21,473 nucleotides of DNA from Hennigella sp045599065 (GCA_045599065.1 JAZRVJ010000003.1:1-21473); one strand, 5' to 3'. Shown: positions 1 through 8,666, counted from the stretch's first letter. Program-made: numbers and translations. Notes: generated by a model not told the origin, from the sequence alone.

Positions 1-209
1 TTTCGGTCTTGGATGCTGGTTATCAATTTTTAAATAGCATTTAGGATTTAACCATGTGCCATCTATTCAATTTTTTCTGCTTTCGCAACATTCACGCTTA
101 TACCTGTACGGTATTACGTTGTAGTTTGAATAGCTTTACGATTTTCCAGCAATTCACTGTTCTATTGGAATTTCACCAATCAATTACATATTTCTACGCA
201 ATCATACCT
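1..209 (-). other. Group I intron, 5' part (runs off the left edge)
   Basis: On the minus strand this non-coding stretch has the core landmarks of a group I intron. AAUUGCUGGAAAAUCGUAAAG matches the usual P element. The AACCAGCAUCCAAGACCGAAA segment near the window edge matches the Q element, and the two can pair GCUGG with CCAGC as P4. An 8-bp CUAUUCAA/UUGAAUAG pairing fits P5. The upstream exon ending UCAAUU can pair with GAUUGG in the intron to form P1, with a U-G wobble at the cleavage point; this places the 5' splice site at about 210/209. The catalytic P7 half and the 3' splice site are outside the window. The 5' splice position is inferred. Confidence 0.75.
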
Positions 210-415
210 AATTGATATTTTTCATTATCTTTCAATCCAGATATTGCACATAAGTCCAAATACTTATCTATGCCCAATCCATTTTCATCATCAAATATGT
301 AATCTAACGTAAAGTTGTTAATATATACTTTTCTATCATTAGGAAGGAACACAGTAATTTTCTTTCTTGCTCTGGTTAATTCCCAGAATCTACGTTCTTT
401 TTGAATATCATCCAT
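210..415 (-). CDS. Exon 1 of an intron-interrupted phage protein (partial)
   Basis: This reading frame of about 70 codons starts with ATG (MDDIQKERRFWELTR) two bases after the stop of the upstream gene. The frame stays open to a TAG at 194-196, but the last few codons most likely belong to the group I intron that follows, so the real protein continues beyond the left edge after splicing. The visible part is charged, with alternating short beta-like segments (KITVFLPNDRKVYINNF), and has no motif I recognise. Its position directly after connector and neck genes suggests a tail or neck component. The product is unknown, and it would be misread as a 73-aa orphan without the intron. Confidence 0.55.
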
Positions 416-418
416 ATA

Positions 419-976
419 TTAATATATCTCTGGAAATTCAATTTTAAACTTATGTGGGTTAGCATCCCAAAACTCAATATTGATTTCTCGTCCAGAGTAT
501 GGGTATGCCAAACCATAAATAGAATCAGAACTTGTAATTCTTGATTTGCCTAATGTTGTATTATGTGTTTGGAAATGAAACAATTCCATTAATCTACTTT
601 CGATTGCCATAATACGACTACCATTTGATGTATCATTATTACCATCAGAAGTAATTAAGAATATATCAATTGTAGGTCTAAAGAAGTAAGGGTCAGCTTC
701 ACGATAACTAACAGCTTGCATTCTGTCGATTTTACCAAACTCCATAGAAAGATAAGTTTGCATAACCCTATCATTTAACAAAGGTACTTTTCTATATTTA
801 AAGATAGTATCATTAATCATACTTTTCTTTTGTTTGATATTTAAATCTGGTTTTGCTAAAACATCGCAGTTATCTTTATAATACAAAAACTTCAATAATA
901 TTTGGTCTTGCATAATCGTATTAACAAACTCATTTAAATACGTGTTAAGTTGACCATAAAGTTTTACATCAGCCAT
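419..976 (-). CDS. Hypothetical virion protein, probable neck/tail-completion type
   Basis: This is a 185-aa soluble protein starting with ATG (MADVKLYGQLNTYLNEF), three bases after the stop of the 561-aa gene, so it is likely translationally coupled. It has no signal peptide, membrane segment or catalytic motif. The N-terminal third is helical. The middle (FFRPTIDIFLITSDG) and the C-terminus (REINIEFWDANPHKFKIEFPEIY) look beta-rich, as in small joining proteins at head-tail or tail-terminator positions. That role is inferred from gene order (capsid, connector, stopper-like, this gene), not from a recognised signature. It could equally be a minor tail protein. Confidence 0.5.
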   Translation of the reverse strand: MADVKLYGQLNTYLNEFVNTIMQDQILLKFLYYKDNCDVLAKPDLNIKQKKSMINDTIFKYRKVPLLNDRVMQTYLSMEFGKIDRMQAVSYREADPYFFRPTIDIFLITSDGNNDTSNGSRIMAIESRLMELFHFQTHNTTLGKSRITSSDSIYGLAYPYSGREINIEFWDANPHKFKIEFPEIY

Positions 977-979
977 AAA

Positions 980-2665
980 TTACCACCCTGTCACAAAATA
1001 TTCCTTATTAAGTTCACTAATGTGGTATTTTGTGGAATATTCTTCTTCTGTTTCATCGTAATATTTTTCTTCAAAATAAGCTTTTACGACTACTTTAATC
1101 TTTTTACCTTGCAGTGCAACATTATCACTACAAGTAAACAATATGCTATTGTCAACAATTTCATATGATAAACCATTGATTAATGGACTACCATCTTCCA
1201 TTGTCACGTTAAATTCTACATTATATGGTTTAATATCATGGTTTTCATTTTCAACAATTTTTGGTTCGTAAGTCAAATCAAAACTTACAGTTTCACCAGT
1301 CAACAGTTCTTTCCAACCACTTAAATAAATCCATGTATTTGGGTCAGCATATAATGTATCAAATTCTTCATCACTGGTTGTATCTTCCGTATAGTTATCG
1401 TGATAATAATCTGCAATTCTTAACTTCAGATTATCAACCGCTGGATTAATTTTTGATTCATTAAGTTCAACTCTTATGCAACCCTTATATGTATATGGGT
1501 CAGTACCAACTACCTCATAACAATCAAGTAATTCAGCATCATATTCTGGTCTATCAATCATAACTCTTGAAATCTCTCTGCCCAATTTGTGGGTCAAAGG
1601 ATTATCTTGACAATAGAACATGAGTTTTGAATTCTGATTGTACATGTTGTTATTTCTTTCATTTGCCATCAACTGAGTAGCATTTGAATCGAAATAAGCA
1701 TAAACAGGGTACGCATTCCCATCATCGTCTTTTAGGTTAATCTTTACATTTGCATTTACCATAAAACACGAATCGTAATCAGCACGCATATCTATTAAAG
1801 AGAAAACTAAATAACGTCTGGTTTCCGTATAATCATGTTCACAAATCTTGTCATCGTTTATATACGGATTTCTTGGGAATGTATGTACAATATAATCCCC
1901 AGAAGCAACACTATCATGTGGAGTTAATAACTCTCTTGATTTAGCATTGTAAATACGTTCTTTAAGTTGAGCGTATCTAAGAATCCCAGTTACGTCAAAA
2001 GCTTCTTCTTTAAAACGGTTATCTTCTAGTTGACCAAATACTGTTCTGATTAATGTAATTTGTAAAACACCAAACTCTTCAAACTGTTCTTTTGTTGTAC
2101 AGTTGTCAATTCTAACTATCTTATACAGAACGTCTTTGTCAAACCATATTTCATCAAACATTTTTAACTTTGCTGTTACTTTATCGTATCGTATGGCAAT
2201 TGCAATCATATCTTCATCTGTAAAAACTTCAGATGCTTCTGAGTATGAAGTAGCAGTATAGAGCAACCCTTTTGCTTTAATGCAGTCATAGATGTAGCAT
2301 TTATCGTCTTTAAAGAAACGAATCTTATCATACATTTTTCTAATTCTGCATTTTGATGTTACACCATTAGACTCTGGTCTTGTGATAACCAAATACTTAT
2401 GACCATCACCATCGTCATAACCAGAAATTTCATCTCCCCAATGAATATTATGTTTTTTGTCATTAACAAAATACATTTTCATATCTTCAAGATTTTCTCT
2501 CATTGGGTTTGAATGTGCCTTAATGATTACACTTTTTTGAAAATCATCATTTATCTTAACTTGATGTGATTCATCACCATGTCTGTAATGAACTTCAAAG
2601 TTTTTTTCGGCTTTATGTCTAATTTTTTCATCATGTGAAGGATAGTAATGTGTATAATCTCTCAT
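980..2665 (-). CDS. Large virion structural protein with connector-like N-terminus and C-terminal Ig-like domain
   Basis: This protein has about 561 aa. The frame opens at a GTG at 2674, but the ribosome site TAGGATG sits about ten bases before the ATG at 2665 and almost touches the GTG, so I take ATG 2665 (MRDYTHYYPSHDEK). Residues of about 60-210 (GDEISGYDDGDGHKYLVI, DEIWFDKDVLYKIVRIDNC) resemble the beta-barrel ring proteins that close phage heads. The last 100 or so residues (IKPYNVEFNVTMEDGSPLI, LQGKKIKVVVKAYFEE) look like one bacterial Ig-like beta sandwich, a common surface decoration on tail or neck proteins. It lies between the small connector gene and the 185-aa gene. A structural role is fairly safe; the exact station is inferred. 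Confidence 0.55.
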   Translation of the reverse strand: MRDYTHYYPSHDEKIRHKAEKNFEVHYRHGDESHQVKINDDFQKSVIIKAHSNPMRENLEDMKMYFVNDKKHNIHWGDEISGYDDGDGHKYLVITRPESNGVTSKCRIRKMYDKIRFFKDDKCYIYDCIKAKGLLYTATSYSEASEVFTDEDMIAIAIRYDKVTAKLKMFDEIWFDKDVLYKIVRIDNCTTKEQFEEFGVLQITLIRTVFGQLEDNRFKEEAFDVTGILRYAQLKERIYNAKSRELLTPHDSVASGDYIVHTFPRNPYINDDKICEHDYTETRRYLVFSLIDMRADYDSCFMVNANVKINLKDDDGNAYPVYAYFDSNATQLMANERNNNMYNQNSKLMFYCQDNPLTHKLGREISRVMIDRPEYDAELLDCYEVVGTDPYTYKGCIRVELNESKINPAVDNLKLRIADYYHDNYTEDTTSDEEFDTLYADPNTWIYLSGWKELLTGETVSFDLTYEPKIVENENHDIKPYNVEFNVTMEDGSPLINGLSYEIVDNSILFTCSDNVALQGKKIKVVVKAYFEEKYYDETEEEYSTKYHISELNKEYFVTGW

Positions 2666-2680
2666 TAATGTCACATCCTA

Positions 2681-3133
2681 TCATAATTCATCAATGACAT
2701 CAAAATTATCTGATAATTTTAAAATTATTTTTCTGATTTTCTCCAATTGTGCCTGTATTGCATTTTCCTTTGCATTTACTTGTGACCTATAGCTTCTGAT
2801 ACCAATATCATCAACCATAACATCATAAGTACTTACAAATTCATCTCTAATCTTTTCATAGATAATTAACTGCATATAAGCAACAATCAATTGTGCATCT
2901 TTAAATGTTGGTGCATCATCTTCATTTTCAAAAATAATACTTTCAGAATATTCATCAAACTCGATTTCTTTAGCATTATCATAAAAAGTTAGATATTTAT
3001 CTATGCCGTTAGAAACTAATGAATACATGCCCTCTGGTGTGTTTGGCAACATGTATTCATCAAATCGACTTGTCCGCATGAATAATTCGTAAATATCATC
3101 AAATGTTTCAAAAGTCTTTGCCACCAAAATCAC
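2681..3133 (-). CDS. Small helical virion protein, possible head-tail connector
   Basis: This is a protein of about 150 aa, mostly alpha-helical and acidic, ending IILKLSDNFDVIDEL. The start is uncertain: GTG at 3133 lies against the ribosome site AGG, and the TTG two codons later (3127) has a better gap of about 8 bases. Head-tail adaptor proteins of the HK97/SPP1 type are small and helical and sit just after the capsid gene, which is the position here. No diagnostic motif is visible, so the connector call rests on size, helicity and synteny. It ends 15 bases before the next gene's ATG, within one operon. Confidence 0.45.
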   Translation of the reverse strand: MILVAKTFETFDDIYELFMRTSRFDEYMLPNTPEGMYSLVSNGIDKYLTFYDNAKEIEFDEYSESIIFENEDDAPTFKDAQLIVAYMQLIIYEKIRDEFVSTYDVMVDDIGIRSYRSQVNAKENAIQAQLEKIRKIILKLSDNFDVIDEL

Positions 3134-3149
3134 AACCTATTTATTAATT

Positions 3150-3665
3150 TTAGTCTTCAACTGGGAAAATATATTCAAACTCAACATCTTCACCGTACAG
3201 AACTTTTACAACTTCTCTCAGTTTATCGATGTTTTTGATTTCTAAATCTTTAACAATCTGAACAAAGAAATCTTTCTGAGCCTGTGTTGTGATTTTGCTC
3301 AGACGTTTAGCAATTGAAGCTTTTGTACCCTTCATAATTTTTTCAACATCTTCTTTTGTTAAGATGTTTTCTTCGTATTCTGGGATTGTTTCAACTACTT
3401 CTTCAGATGCTTCGATTTGTGTTTGTTTCTTTTCCGCTGGAACATCATCAACAACAACTCTCAGAAAACCTTCTGCGAATGTGGTTGTTTCATCTTTTAA
3501 ATAATAGTAACATTCTTCAGAAACTTCTAATCGTCTTGGACGTTTAGAGCCTTTTACGTATGGCGGGAAAACATATTTTTCTAATCTTTCAGTATATGGG
3601 TTTCTATAATTTACAATAAATTTATCTAACCCATCATGTTCTAAGATAATTTTTTTATCAGCCAA
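3150..3665 (-). CDS. Hypothetical protein downstream of the capsid gene
   Basis: This is a protein of about 171 aa. The frame opens at a GTG (3674) that is part of the ribosome site AGGTG. The TTG at 3665 (MADKKIILEHDGLDKF) is six bases beyond it and is the better start. Residues 1-60 form a short basic beta-like domain. A linker of acidic residues follows (about 85-110). A helical C-terminal half (EDVEKIMKGTKASIAKRL, TQAQKDFFVQIVKDLEI) resembles a small protein-binding domain. It is the first gene after the capsid terminator hairpin and is preceded by a near copy of a 19-bp leader motif, so it may begin a new transcript. The function is unknown. Confidence 0.5.
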   Translation of the reverse strand: MADKKIILEHDGLDKFIVNYRNPYTERLEKYVFPPYVKGSKRPRRLEVSEECYYYLKDETTTFAEGFLRVVVDDVPAEKKQTQIEASEEVVETIPEYEENILTKEDVEKIMKGTKASIAKRLSKITTQAQKDFFVQIVKDLEIKNIDKLREVVKVLYGEDVEFEYIFPVED

Positions 3666-3682
3666 TTTATTCACCTATTATT

Positions 3683-3701
3683 CTTTCTTAAATTCTTTTT
3701 A
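3683..3701 (-). promoter_or_regulatory. Near copy (17/19) of a repeated leader/promoter-like motif
   Basis: On the minus strand TAAAAAGAATTTAAGAAAG lies between the capsid terminator hairpin and the 171-aa gene. It differs at two positions from the 19-mer found identically at 13372-13390 and 17407-17425. All three sites are within about 25 bases of a start codon. Following a terminator, it fits a restart promoter, possibly for the phage RNA polymerase. No transcript data are available. Confidence 0.4.
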
Positions 3702-3710
3702 AAATACAAA

Positions 3711-3740
3711 GGCTTGGTACAAGTTTCCTCATACCAAGCC
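3711..3740 (-). terminator. Hairpin terminator after the major capsid gene
   Basis: A perfect 9-bp stem, GGCTTGGTA/TACCAAGCC, with a 12-base loop lies 19 bases after the capsid stop codon. In the direction of transcription it is followed by TTTGTATTTT. It probably ends or partly ends the highly expressed capsid transcript. Confidence 0.7.
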
Positions 3741-3758
3741 AATATTACAAAATAAAAA

Positions 3759-4808
3759 TTACAGAGTTACTGCGGTGTCTTTTACACGACCAATGAACTG
3801 TGGGTACAGCAGAGTCATAGCCAGTTCCTGTTCTACAAAGAACTGTACTCTGTTGTTTTTCAGTTCAGTATTGGTTTTCTGAACCATACCACCTACACGA
3901 GTAATAGCCAGTGGTTTTACACGAGCGGTAGAAGAGTACATGATACCTTCGTTTACAGGCAGAGCAACTTTGGAGTTTTCATCATCGATGTATGGGTTAT
4001 CCAGAATAACGCCATCAAAAGTACCAAAGTTCTGTGGAGCATAAGCACCAAACAGTTCCTGTGCCAGACCATCATACATAGCTTTGTTAGCATATGGGTC
4101 ATTAACAGCCATGTCAGCACCAATGGAATCCAGCAGAGCGGCATCAGCCAGCAGAACTGGTCTACCACCAGTACGGCGGCGCAGTACAGAAGCCAGACCT
4201 TTAACGTCAGCGTAAGTTACGTTAGCACCAGATACAACATTGTTGGTTGGCAGAGCACCTACTGCATTCATCAGTTCCAGTGCTTTGTTGTAAATGTAAG
4301 CAATTTCTGCACGACCAATTTCTTTAACTGCTTTATTGAACCATTCGATTTCATCGTCAGTTTTGGTCATTGGGTCATAAGTAGCACCAAAGCCAATGGA
4401 GAATGGAACTTGAGCAACCTTACGGCTGTCACCGATTTTTACCAGTTTGTGACCAGAGCCAGCGGCAACCAGAGAGAATTTGATGTTGTAGTCTTTTTCT
4501 ACGGTGTATTCAATCAGAGAAGTTTTTTTGTCAACCTGTTTAATGGTTGCGATAGTACCCAGAATCTGTTCCAGATTTGGTTTTACGATAAACTGTTCAG
4601 CAACCTGTACCAGAATGGTGTTGAAGTTCCACATGGTGGATGGGTCAGCCATCTGACCATCTTCAGAAAATACTTTACGGCACAGGCTTCTGATAGCTTC
4701 TTCGTCATCAATATGTAAATCCTGTTTTTCGTTTAAAGAAACTGTTTCTTTACGAGCATTGCCAGAGAAAACACGGCAAGCTGGTTCTAAATATTTAGTG
4801 AAATCCAT
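3759..4808 (-). CDS. Major capsid protein (HK97-like fold)
   Basis: This 349-aa protein assembles the icosahedral head shell. It starts with ATG (MDFTKYLEPACRVFSGN) after the ribosome site AAGGAATG. Sequence features fit an HK97-fold capsid protein: an N-terminal arm, a central peripheral-domain-like block (KEIGRAEIAYIYNKALEL) and an axial-like block (GRPVLLADAALLDSIGADMA). The C-terminal half has a P-domain-like segment ending GGMVQKTNTELKNNRVQFF and a hydrophobic C-terminus (LAMTLLYPQFIGRV). Gene order supports it: portal, protease-scaffold, accessory head protein, this gene. The base composition is clearly richer in GC than its neighbours, with many CAG, CTG, GGT and ACC codons, as expected for the most abundant phage protein. 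A terminator hairpin follows. Confidence 0.85.
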   Translation of the reverse strand: MDFTKYLEPACRVFSGNARKETVSLNEKQDLHIDDEEAIRSLCRKVFSEDGQMADPSTMWNFNTILVQVAEQFIVKPNLEQILGTIATIKQVDKKTSLIEYTVEKDYNIKFSLVAAGSGHKLVKIGDSRKVAQVPFSIGFGATYDPMTKTDDEIEWFNKAVKEIGRAEIAYIYNKALELMNAVGALPTNNVVSGANVTYADVKGLASVLRRRTGGRPVLLADAALLDSIGADMAVNDPYANKAMYDGLAQELFGAYAPQNFGTFDGVILDNPYIDDENSKVALPVNEGIMYSSTARVKPLAITRVGGMVQKTNTELKNNRVQFFVEQELAMTLLYPQFIGRVKDTAVTL

Positions 4809-4843
4809 TATATCTTATCATTCCTTATCTTATGTTCTAAAAA

Positions 4844-5407
4844 TTAAACCATTGGAACATACAGTTCAACGGTATCTAAGCCCAGCAGTTCTTCAGTTTC
4901 GTCTTCGGTAGTACCCCAAACAACAAATACGTTAGCACCTTCTGGTTTAGCGGCAGTAATTTCATAGTGACCATTTGCTTCTGGACATGGAGCAGATGCG
5001 TCTACGCCAGCTTTCCAAGCGGCATACATACCTTTTTTAGCACCGCCAGTTGCACCAGCACCCAGAGTGAAGTTTGTGGTTTTAAAGGTTGTGCCAGCTT
5101 CTTGTACATATACATTAGCCATTTTGTCTTTGCCATTGAAGAAACTCAGTTTGGTTTCGATATCTTCCATATGCAGAACTTCGCTGGTCATTACAATGTA
5201 ACCTTTGGTATTGGTGTCTTCCAGTGGTTTGATGTATGGAACTTCAGTGTCATTTTCATCAAAATATACTTCAACCAGTTCAGTATTTTCGATATCAACG
5301 GAGCATTTTGCACCGCCATCAATCTGACGAGGTTCTACGATGCAAGAGAAATAACCTACTGCATGTTCGCCACGTTTATTCAGTAATGCTTCTAAATTAG
5401 TAGTCAT
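4844..5407 (-). CDS. Capsid-associated protein (possible decoration or minor head protein)
   Basis: This 187-aa protein starts with ATG (MTTNLEALLNKRGEHAVG), preceded by a good ribosome site, GAAAGGACG. It lies between the protease-scaffold and the capsid gene, the usual slot for a decoration or head-stabilising protein. It shares the capsid gene's optimised codon use, which suggests similar copy number. The sequence is beta-rich, with a Gly/Ala-rich turn (FTLGAGATGGAKKGMYAAW) near residue 115 and an acidic C-terminal strand region (TTEDETEELLGLDTVELYV). I do not recognise the family. The decoration role is inferred from position and expression. Confidence 0.55.
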   Translation of the reverse strand: MTTNLEALLNKRGEHAVGYFSCIVEPRQIDGGAKCSVDIENTELVEVYFDENDTEVPYIKPLEDTNTKGYIVMTSEVLHMEDIETKLSFFNGKDKMANVYVQEAGTTFKTTNFTLGAGATGGAKKGMYAAWKAGVDASAPCPEANGHYEITAAKPEGANVFVVWGTTEDETEELLGLDTVELYVPMV

Positions 5408-5437
5408 AGTATTTAATTCGTCCTTTCAAGGTTACGA

Positions 5438-6949
5438 TTATTCATCGTAAGTGTCGATATCTCTAATAATTTCTTTTTTCTGTTTTGGTTCAAATGCATT
5501 CAGAGAAGCACCCAGTTCAACAACACCTTTAACAGTGTTCTGTACAACTTCTTCTACAACGATTGCATCTAACAGAATATCAGCCAGTGCAGATTTTGCA
5601 CTTAAAGCTTTTTCAGCATCTAAAGTGTCAACAATTAAAGCTTGAACTTCTTCAGATTCAAATTTTTCATTTGCTTTAACTTTTGCGAATTTTGCTCTGT
5701 ACAGTTCTTTTGCTTCGTTCAGAGCCTGTTCGTATTTTTCAGCTTCATATTTTTCTTTATATTCAGACAGGGCAGTAATTGTACCATTTAATTCTTCAAT
5801 TCTTTCATTTAAAGAAATAACAGTTTCTTTCTGACTCAGATTGTCTTCCTGTAAAGAATTCAGTTCTGTCTGTTTTTCTTCAATTGCAGTTTCCTGTTCT
5901 GCAACTTTTTCAGACAGTTCATCAATTTTATCTTGCATTTCTGCTTTAGCTTCGTTAACTGCTGTTTCAACTTCGTCTTTTACTTCAACCATTCTAGTTT
6001 CCATAGTAACTTGAACTTTGTTATCAAAGTCTACAGAAATACCATTTTCATCTTTTGTATAGTTAACTTTGAACATTTTCCATTCTTCGTCCATATATGT
6101 TTCATATACAAAATAAGAATCGTAAATAGAATAATCAGAAATCCACATATAGTTGAATTCTGCCGCAGTCATAACATTAGCTAAGGCATCGTAAATCCCA
6201 GTACGAGCATCCCCTAAAGAAATTTCGTTCAGAGATTTCTGGAAAATATTTTCCACAGTTTCTACCTCGCATTTCTTGCTTTGTTTTTCTTCATCAGCAC
6301 ACAATGCAGTGTTCCAACTAACCATAGCCGCAACGTCATATGCTGGTAGAACAATACCATAACCATCTTTTTCCTCAGAATTTAAAATGGTGTGACCAGT
6401 ATAACTGTAAGGAGATTTAATATACTGAACATCATCTTTCATTTCGTAGTTTTTGAATACATACTCACAACTACAGAAAATCTGAGTTCCATTTTCTAAC
6501 CATTCATTTAATAGTGAACAAACATTATAATATCTGTCCAACCATAATTGAGCATATCCAACCAAACAACGCTTTGTTTCGTTTTCAAACTCAACATCTT
6601 CAATACTCATTTGTTGGAATGTGCCAATAGCAAATGTATCAGTTGCCATCATGTCCTCACCAGTATCACGGTTCTTTGTGATATAAACCTCATGAGTACC
6701 AAGATGGTCTTTTTCTTTGTCTCCTTCGTTAAAGTATTTAACTAAAACTGGTTGACCAAGCATTGTATCTTTGCTTTTTTCACATTCTTCTTCGGTTATG
6801 ATTTGTCCATTCCAACTTTTTTCAAAGTCGTGAATGATAAACTTAGCATTTAAATTTGTTTCGATTTTATCATTGTTGTTGTTAGAACAAAAAATCATCT
6901 GTCCTATTTTTTTTGATTGGCTTTCGATTTCCAAAGGCGAACTTAACAC
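5438..6949 (-). CDS. Prohead protease fused to scaffolding protein
   Basis: This 503-aa protein appears to join two head-assembly roles. Residues of about 1-220 look like a herpes/HK97-type prohead serine protease: a histidine motif (DHLGTHEVYIT, H82/H86) and a putative nucleophile (IFCSCEY, S160) are separated by the typical beta-strands. Residues of about 310-425 form a long charged coiled coil (KAEMQDKIDELSEKVAEQE), as in internal scaffolds. A helical Ala-rich C-terminus, which probably contacts the shell, follows. The start is GTG at 6949, overlapping the upstream stop; a TTG at 6934 is an alternative. A 7-bp hairpin covers the ribosome site. Fused protease-scaffold proteins are known in several phages. 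The catalytic residue assignment is tentative. Confidence 0.65.
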   Translation of the reverse strand: MLSSPLEIESQSKKIGQMIFCSNNNNDKIETNLNAKFIIHDFEKSWNGQIITEEECEKSKDTMLGQPVLVKYFNEGDKEKDHLGTHEVYITKNRDTGEDMMATDTFAIGTFQQMSIEDVEFENETKRCLVGYAQLWLDRYYNVCSLLNEWLENGTQIFCSCEYVFKNYEMKDDVQYIKSPYSYTGHTILNSEEKDGYGIVLPAYDVAAMVSWNTALCADEEKQSKKCEVETVENIFQKSLNEISLGDARTGIYDALANVMTAAEFNYMWISDYSIYDSYFVYETYMDEEWKMFKVNYTKDENGISVDFDNKVQVTMETRMVEVKDEVETAVNEAKAEMQDKIDELSEKVAEQETAIEEKQTELNSLQEDNLSQKETVISLNERIEELNGTITALSEYKEKYEAEKYEQALNEAKELYRAKFAKVKANEKFESEEVQALIVDTLDAEKALSAKSALADILLDAIVVEEVVQNTVKGVVELGASLNAFEPKQKKEIIRDIDTYDE

Positions 6950-6956
6950 CGCCTTT
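6933..6956 (-). promoter_or_regulatory. Hairpin covering the protease-scaffold ribosome site
   Basis: AAAGGCG and CGCCTTT form a perfect 7-bp stem with a 10-base loop. On the mRNA the stem holds the AAAGGCG ribosome-binding region and the loop holds the GTG start. No U-tract follows, so it is not a terminator. Translation of the protease-scaffold may depend on ribosomes that are reading the overlapping upstream gene opening this hairpin. Confidence 0.45.
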
Positions 6957-7113
6957 CATTACTACTTTTAAAAACATCTAAAGCTTGATAATGTTTAATA
7001 ATCTCATTATCAGACTTTGAAATAATGTTTTTGTCCGTGACTATCAATTTTTGACCATTAGAGTTGCACACGGATACAACACCATTGGCTCTACTTACAA
7101 AAAGATTAGCCAT
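6943..7113 (-). CDS. Small hypothetical protein between portal and protease
   Basis: This protein has about 56 aa, starting at ATG 7113 (MANLFVSRANGVVSVCNSNG). A longer frame opens at 7146, but the internal ATG overlaps the portal stop (ATGGCTAA) and is the natural coupled start. The N-terminal half is beta-like. The C-terminal half is polar and helical (SDNEIIKHYQALDVFKSS). Its stop overlaps the GTG of the protease-scaffold gene, so three genes in a row are translationally linked. No family is recognised; a minor head role is possible. Confidence 0.5.
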   Translation of the reverse strand: MANLFVSRANGVVSVCNSNGQKLIVTDKNIISKSDNEIIKHYQALDVFKSSNERRC

Positions 7114-8653
7114 TCTTTTCACCATCTCTTGTTTTTTGACCTTCATCAGTCAAATCTCCTTCATCTTTTTCTGGAGCACCAGCAGTTCCTTCAGTTCCGC
7201 TTGAAGTATATGAAGTAGCTGGTGGTTTTACATGTTCATATATCTTCATGCTTTCCTGTTCGTACATAGATTGCTCTATGTAATTTTGGAATTCAACATC
7301 TGGTAAAATATCAATAATTGGCTTAATCGCAAAACCTTCAGCATGAAGACTCTGTAAAGCACTTAATACTTTGTCAGCATCAAGTGGAACACGTTTGTCA
7401 AAATTCATCCAGAAGTTTTCGCTCTTTTTGCTCAGTAAGACATAGAATAATTTGTTAAAAACATCTTCGATTTGTTCAAGCATTTCACCAATACGTTTAT
7501 AAAGGAAGGTATACGCATAACGCATTGATGCAACAGAACCTTCAGTACCAGTAAACATAGGAGTTGGAATACCTAAATCTTTAGAAATGTCTTTATCGAC
7601 TGTTTTGTATTTATCATCATCCAGACCATCAAGTCCATCAATGTCAGCCCATTCAAGTTTTGCCCACTCTGGTAATACAACCATAGGTGTTCCATCTGTT
7701 CCAATTGTTTTCTTTAAAACATTATGTACACCAGACGCAACTTTCTTTCTAACATTTTTACCTAAATCATTATATGCAACTTTATCATTACCAATAGTAA
7801 GTGTTGCAATATTTTTAACAACCTTATTTACGATTGTTTTTTCCAAATCCTTAAATGCTTTTTTATGAACATAATCTGCTAAATATTGAGTACCCATTGG
7901 GAAACCAATTCTTTGGTCACGGAACAAAGTATTAATTCTTAAAACCTTTGTTGTTTCAATAGGAAGTTCAATATATTGTTTTTCAATATTACTTGGGTCT
8001 GCTTCATAAGCATTAAAATCTGATTCAGAAACAATACCTTTCAATGTTTCAAACCAAATTAAACGCTCGTTTTCCTGCATTTGGCTAAACCAAGACAGGT
8101 CAATAACAGCTACCCATTCACCATTAAGTCTGTATTTAGGGAATACATACTCGTTTTTGCTAAAGATATGTAAATATGGATTTTTCTTATCACCAAGCCA
8201 TGTGCAAATAACAGTACCATTTACACAGAGTTGAGAAATCAAATCTCTACACAATTCTTTATAGTGAACCTTTTTCAAGGTTTGTCTTAATGTTTTAAGA
8301 TTCTTTTCATTTGAACTTGCAGAACTATCAATCACTTCAATAGAGTAATTTAAGTCTGGAAGTGTTCTGAAAAGAGTAAAAAGTTGATAAACAGTACCAT
8401 CTGAATAATACAGATAAGCCATGAAATTCTGTAATTCTTGCCAATGTTCTTCTGGGTTTGCTAACCATTCAGTAACTTGTTCCTGTGTAATAACATCAAC
8501 AATACCATCAGCAAATAAATTACCAACATAACCTTCAACATAATCAGCAATAAAGTCACTATATGTATTTAACGATTTTTCTGCCTTAATTTCTGCTTCA
8601 GCTTTAGCAAGTGTTCTATCAACATGTCTATTAGGGTGTAAATAAATTTCCAA
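7106..8653 (-). CDS. Portal protein
   Basis: This protein of about 515 aa forms the dodecameric ring at the DNA-packaging vertex, which docks the terminase. I place the start at TTG 8653 (MEIYLHPNRHVDRTLAKAE), seven bases after AAGGGG; a longer TTG frame from 8674 would put the ribosome site inside the gene. The size and order (terminase, portal, protease, capsid) fit the family. Recognisable portions are the helical wing (YVEGYVGNLFADGIVDVIT), the clip/stem region with GTPMVVLPEWAKLEW and DISKDLGIPTPMFTGTEGS near residues 360-410, then the crown-like helices and an unstructured Gly/Thr/Glu-rich tail. It overlaps the next small gene. Confidence 0.85.
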   Translation of the reverse strand: MEIYLHPNRHVDRTLAKAEAEIKAEKSLNTYSDFIADYVEGYVGNLFADGIVDVITQEQVTEWLANPEEHWQELQNFMAYLYYSDGTVYQLFTLFRTLPDLNYSIEVIDSSASSNEKNLKTLRQTLKKVHYKELCRDLISQLCVNGTVICTWLGDKKNPYLHIFSKNEYVFPKYRLNGEWVAVIDLSWFSQMQENERLIWFETLKGIVSESDFNAYEADPSNIEKQYIELPIETTKVLRINTLFRDQRIGFPMGTQYLADYVHKKAFKDLEKTIVNKVVKNIATLTIGNDKVAYNDLGKNVRKKVASGVHNVLKKTIGTDGTPMVVLPEWAKLEWADIDGLDGLDDDKYKTVDKDISKDLGIPTPMFTGTEGSVASMRYAYTFLYKRIGEMLEQIEDVFNKLFYVLLSKKSENFWMNFDKRVPLDADKVLSALQSLHAEGFAIKPIIDILPDVEFQNYIEQSMYEQESMKIYEHVKPPATSYTSSGTEGTAGAPEKDEGDLTDEGQKTRDGEKNG

Positions 8654-8666
8654 AATGTCACCCCTT

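Noticed and set aside
3289..7868. Plus-strand frames opposite the capsid, scaffold and portal genes
   Set aside because: They are antisense shadows with Phe/Ser/Cys-rich products and no ribosome sites.
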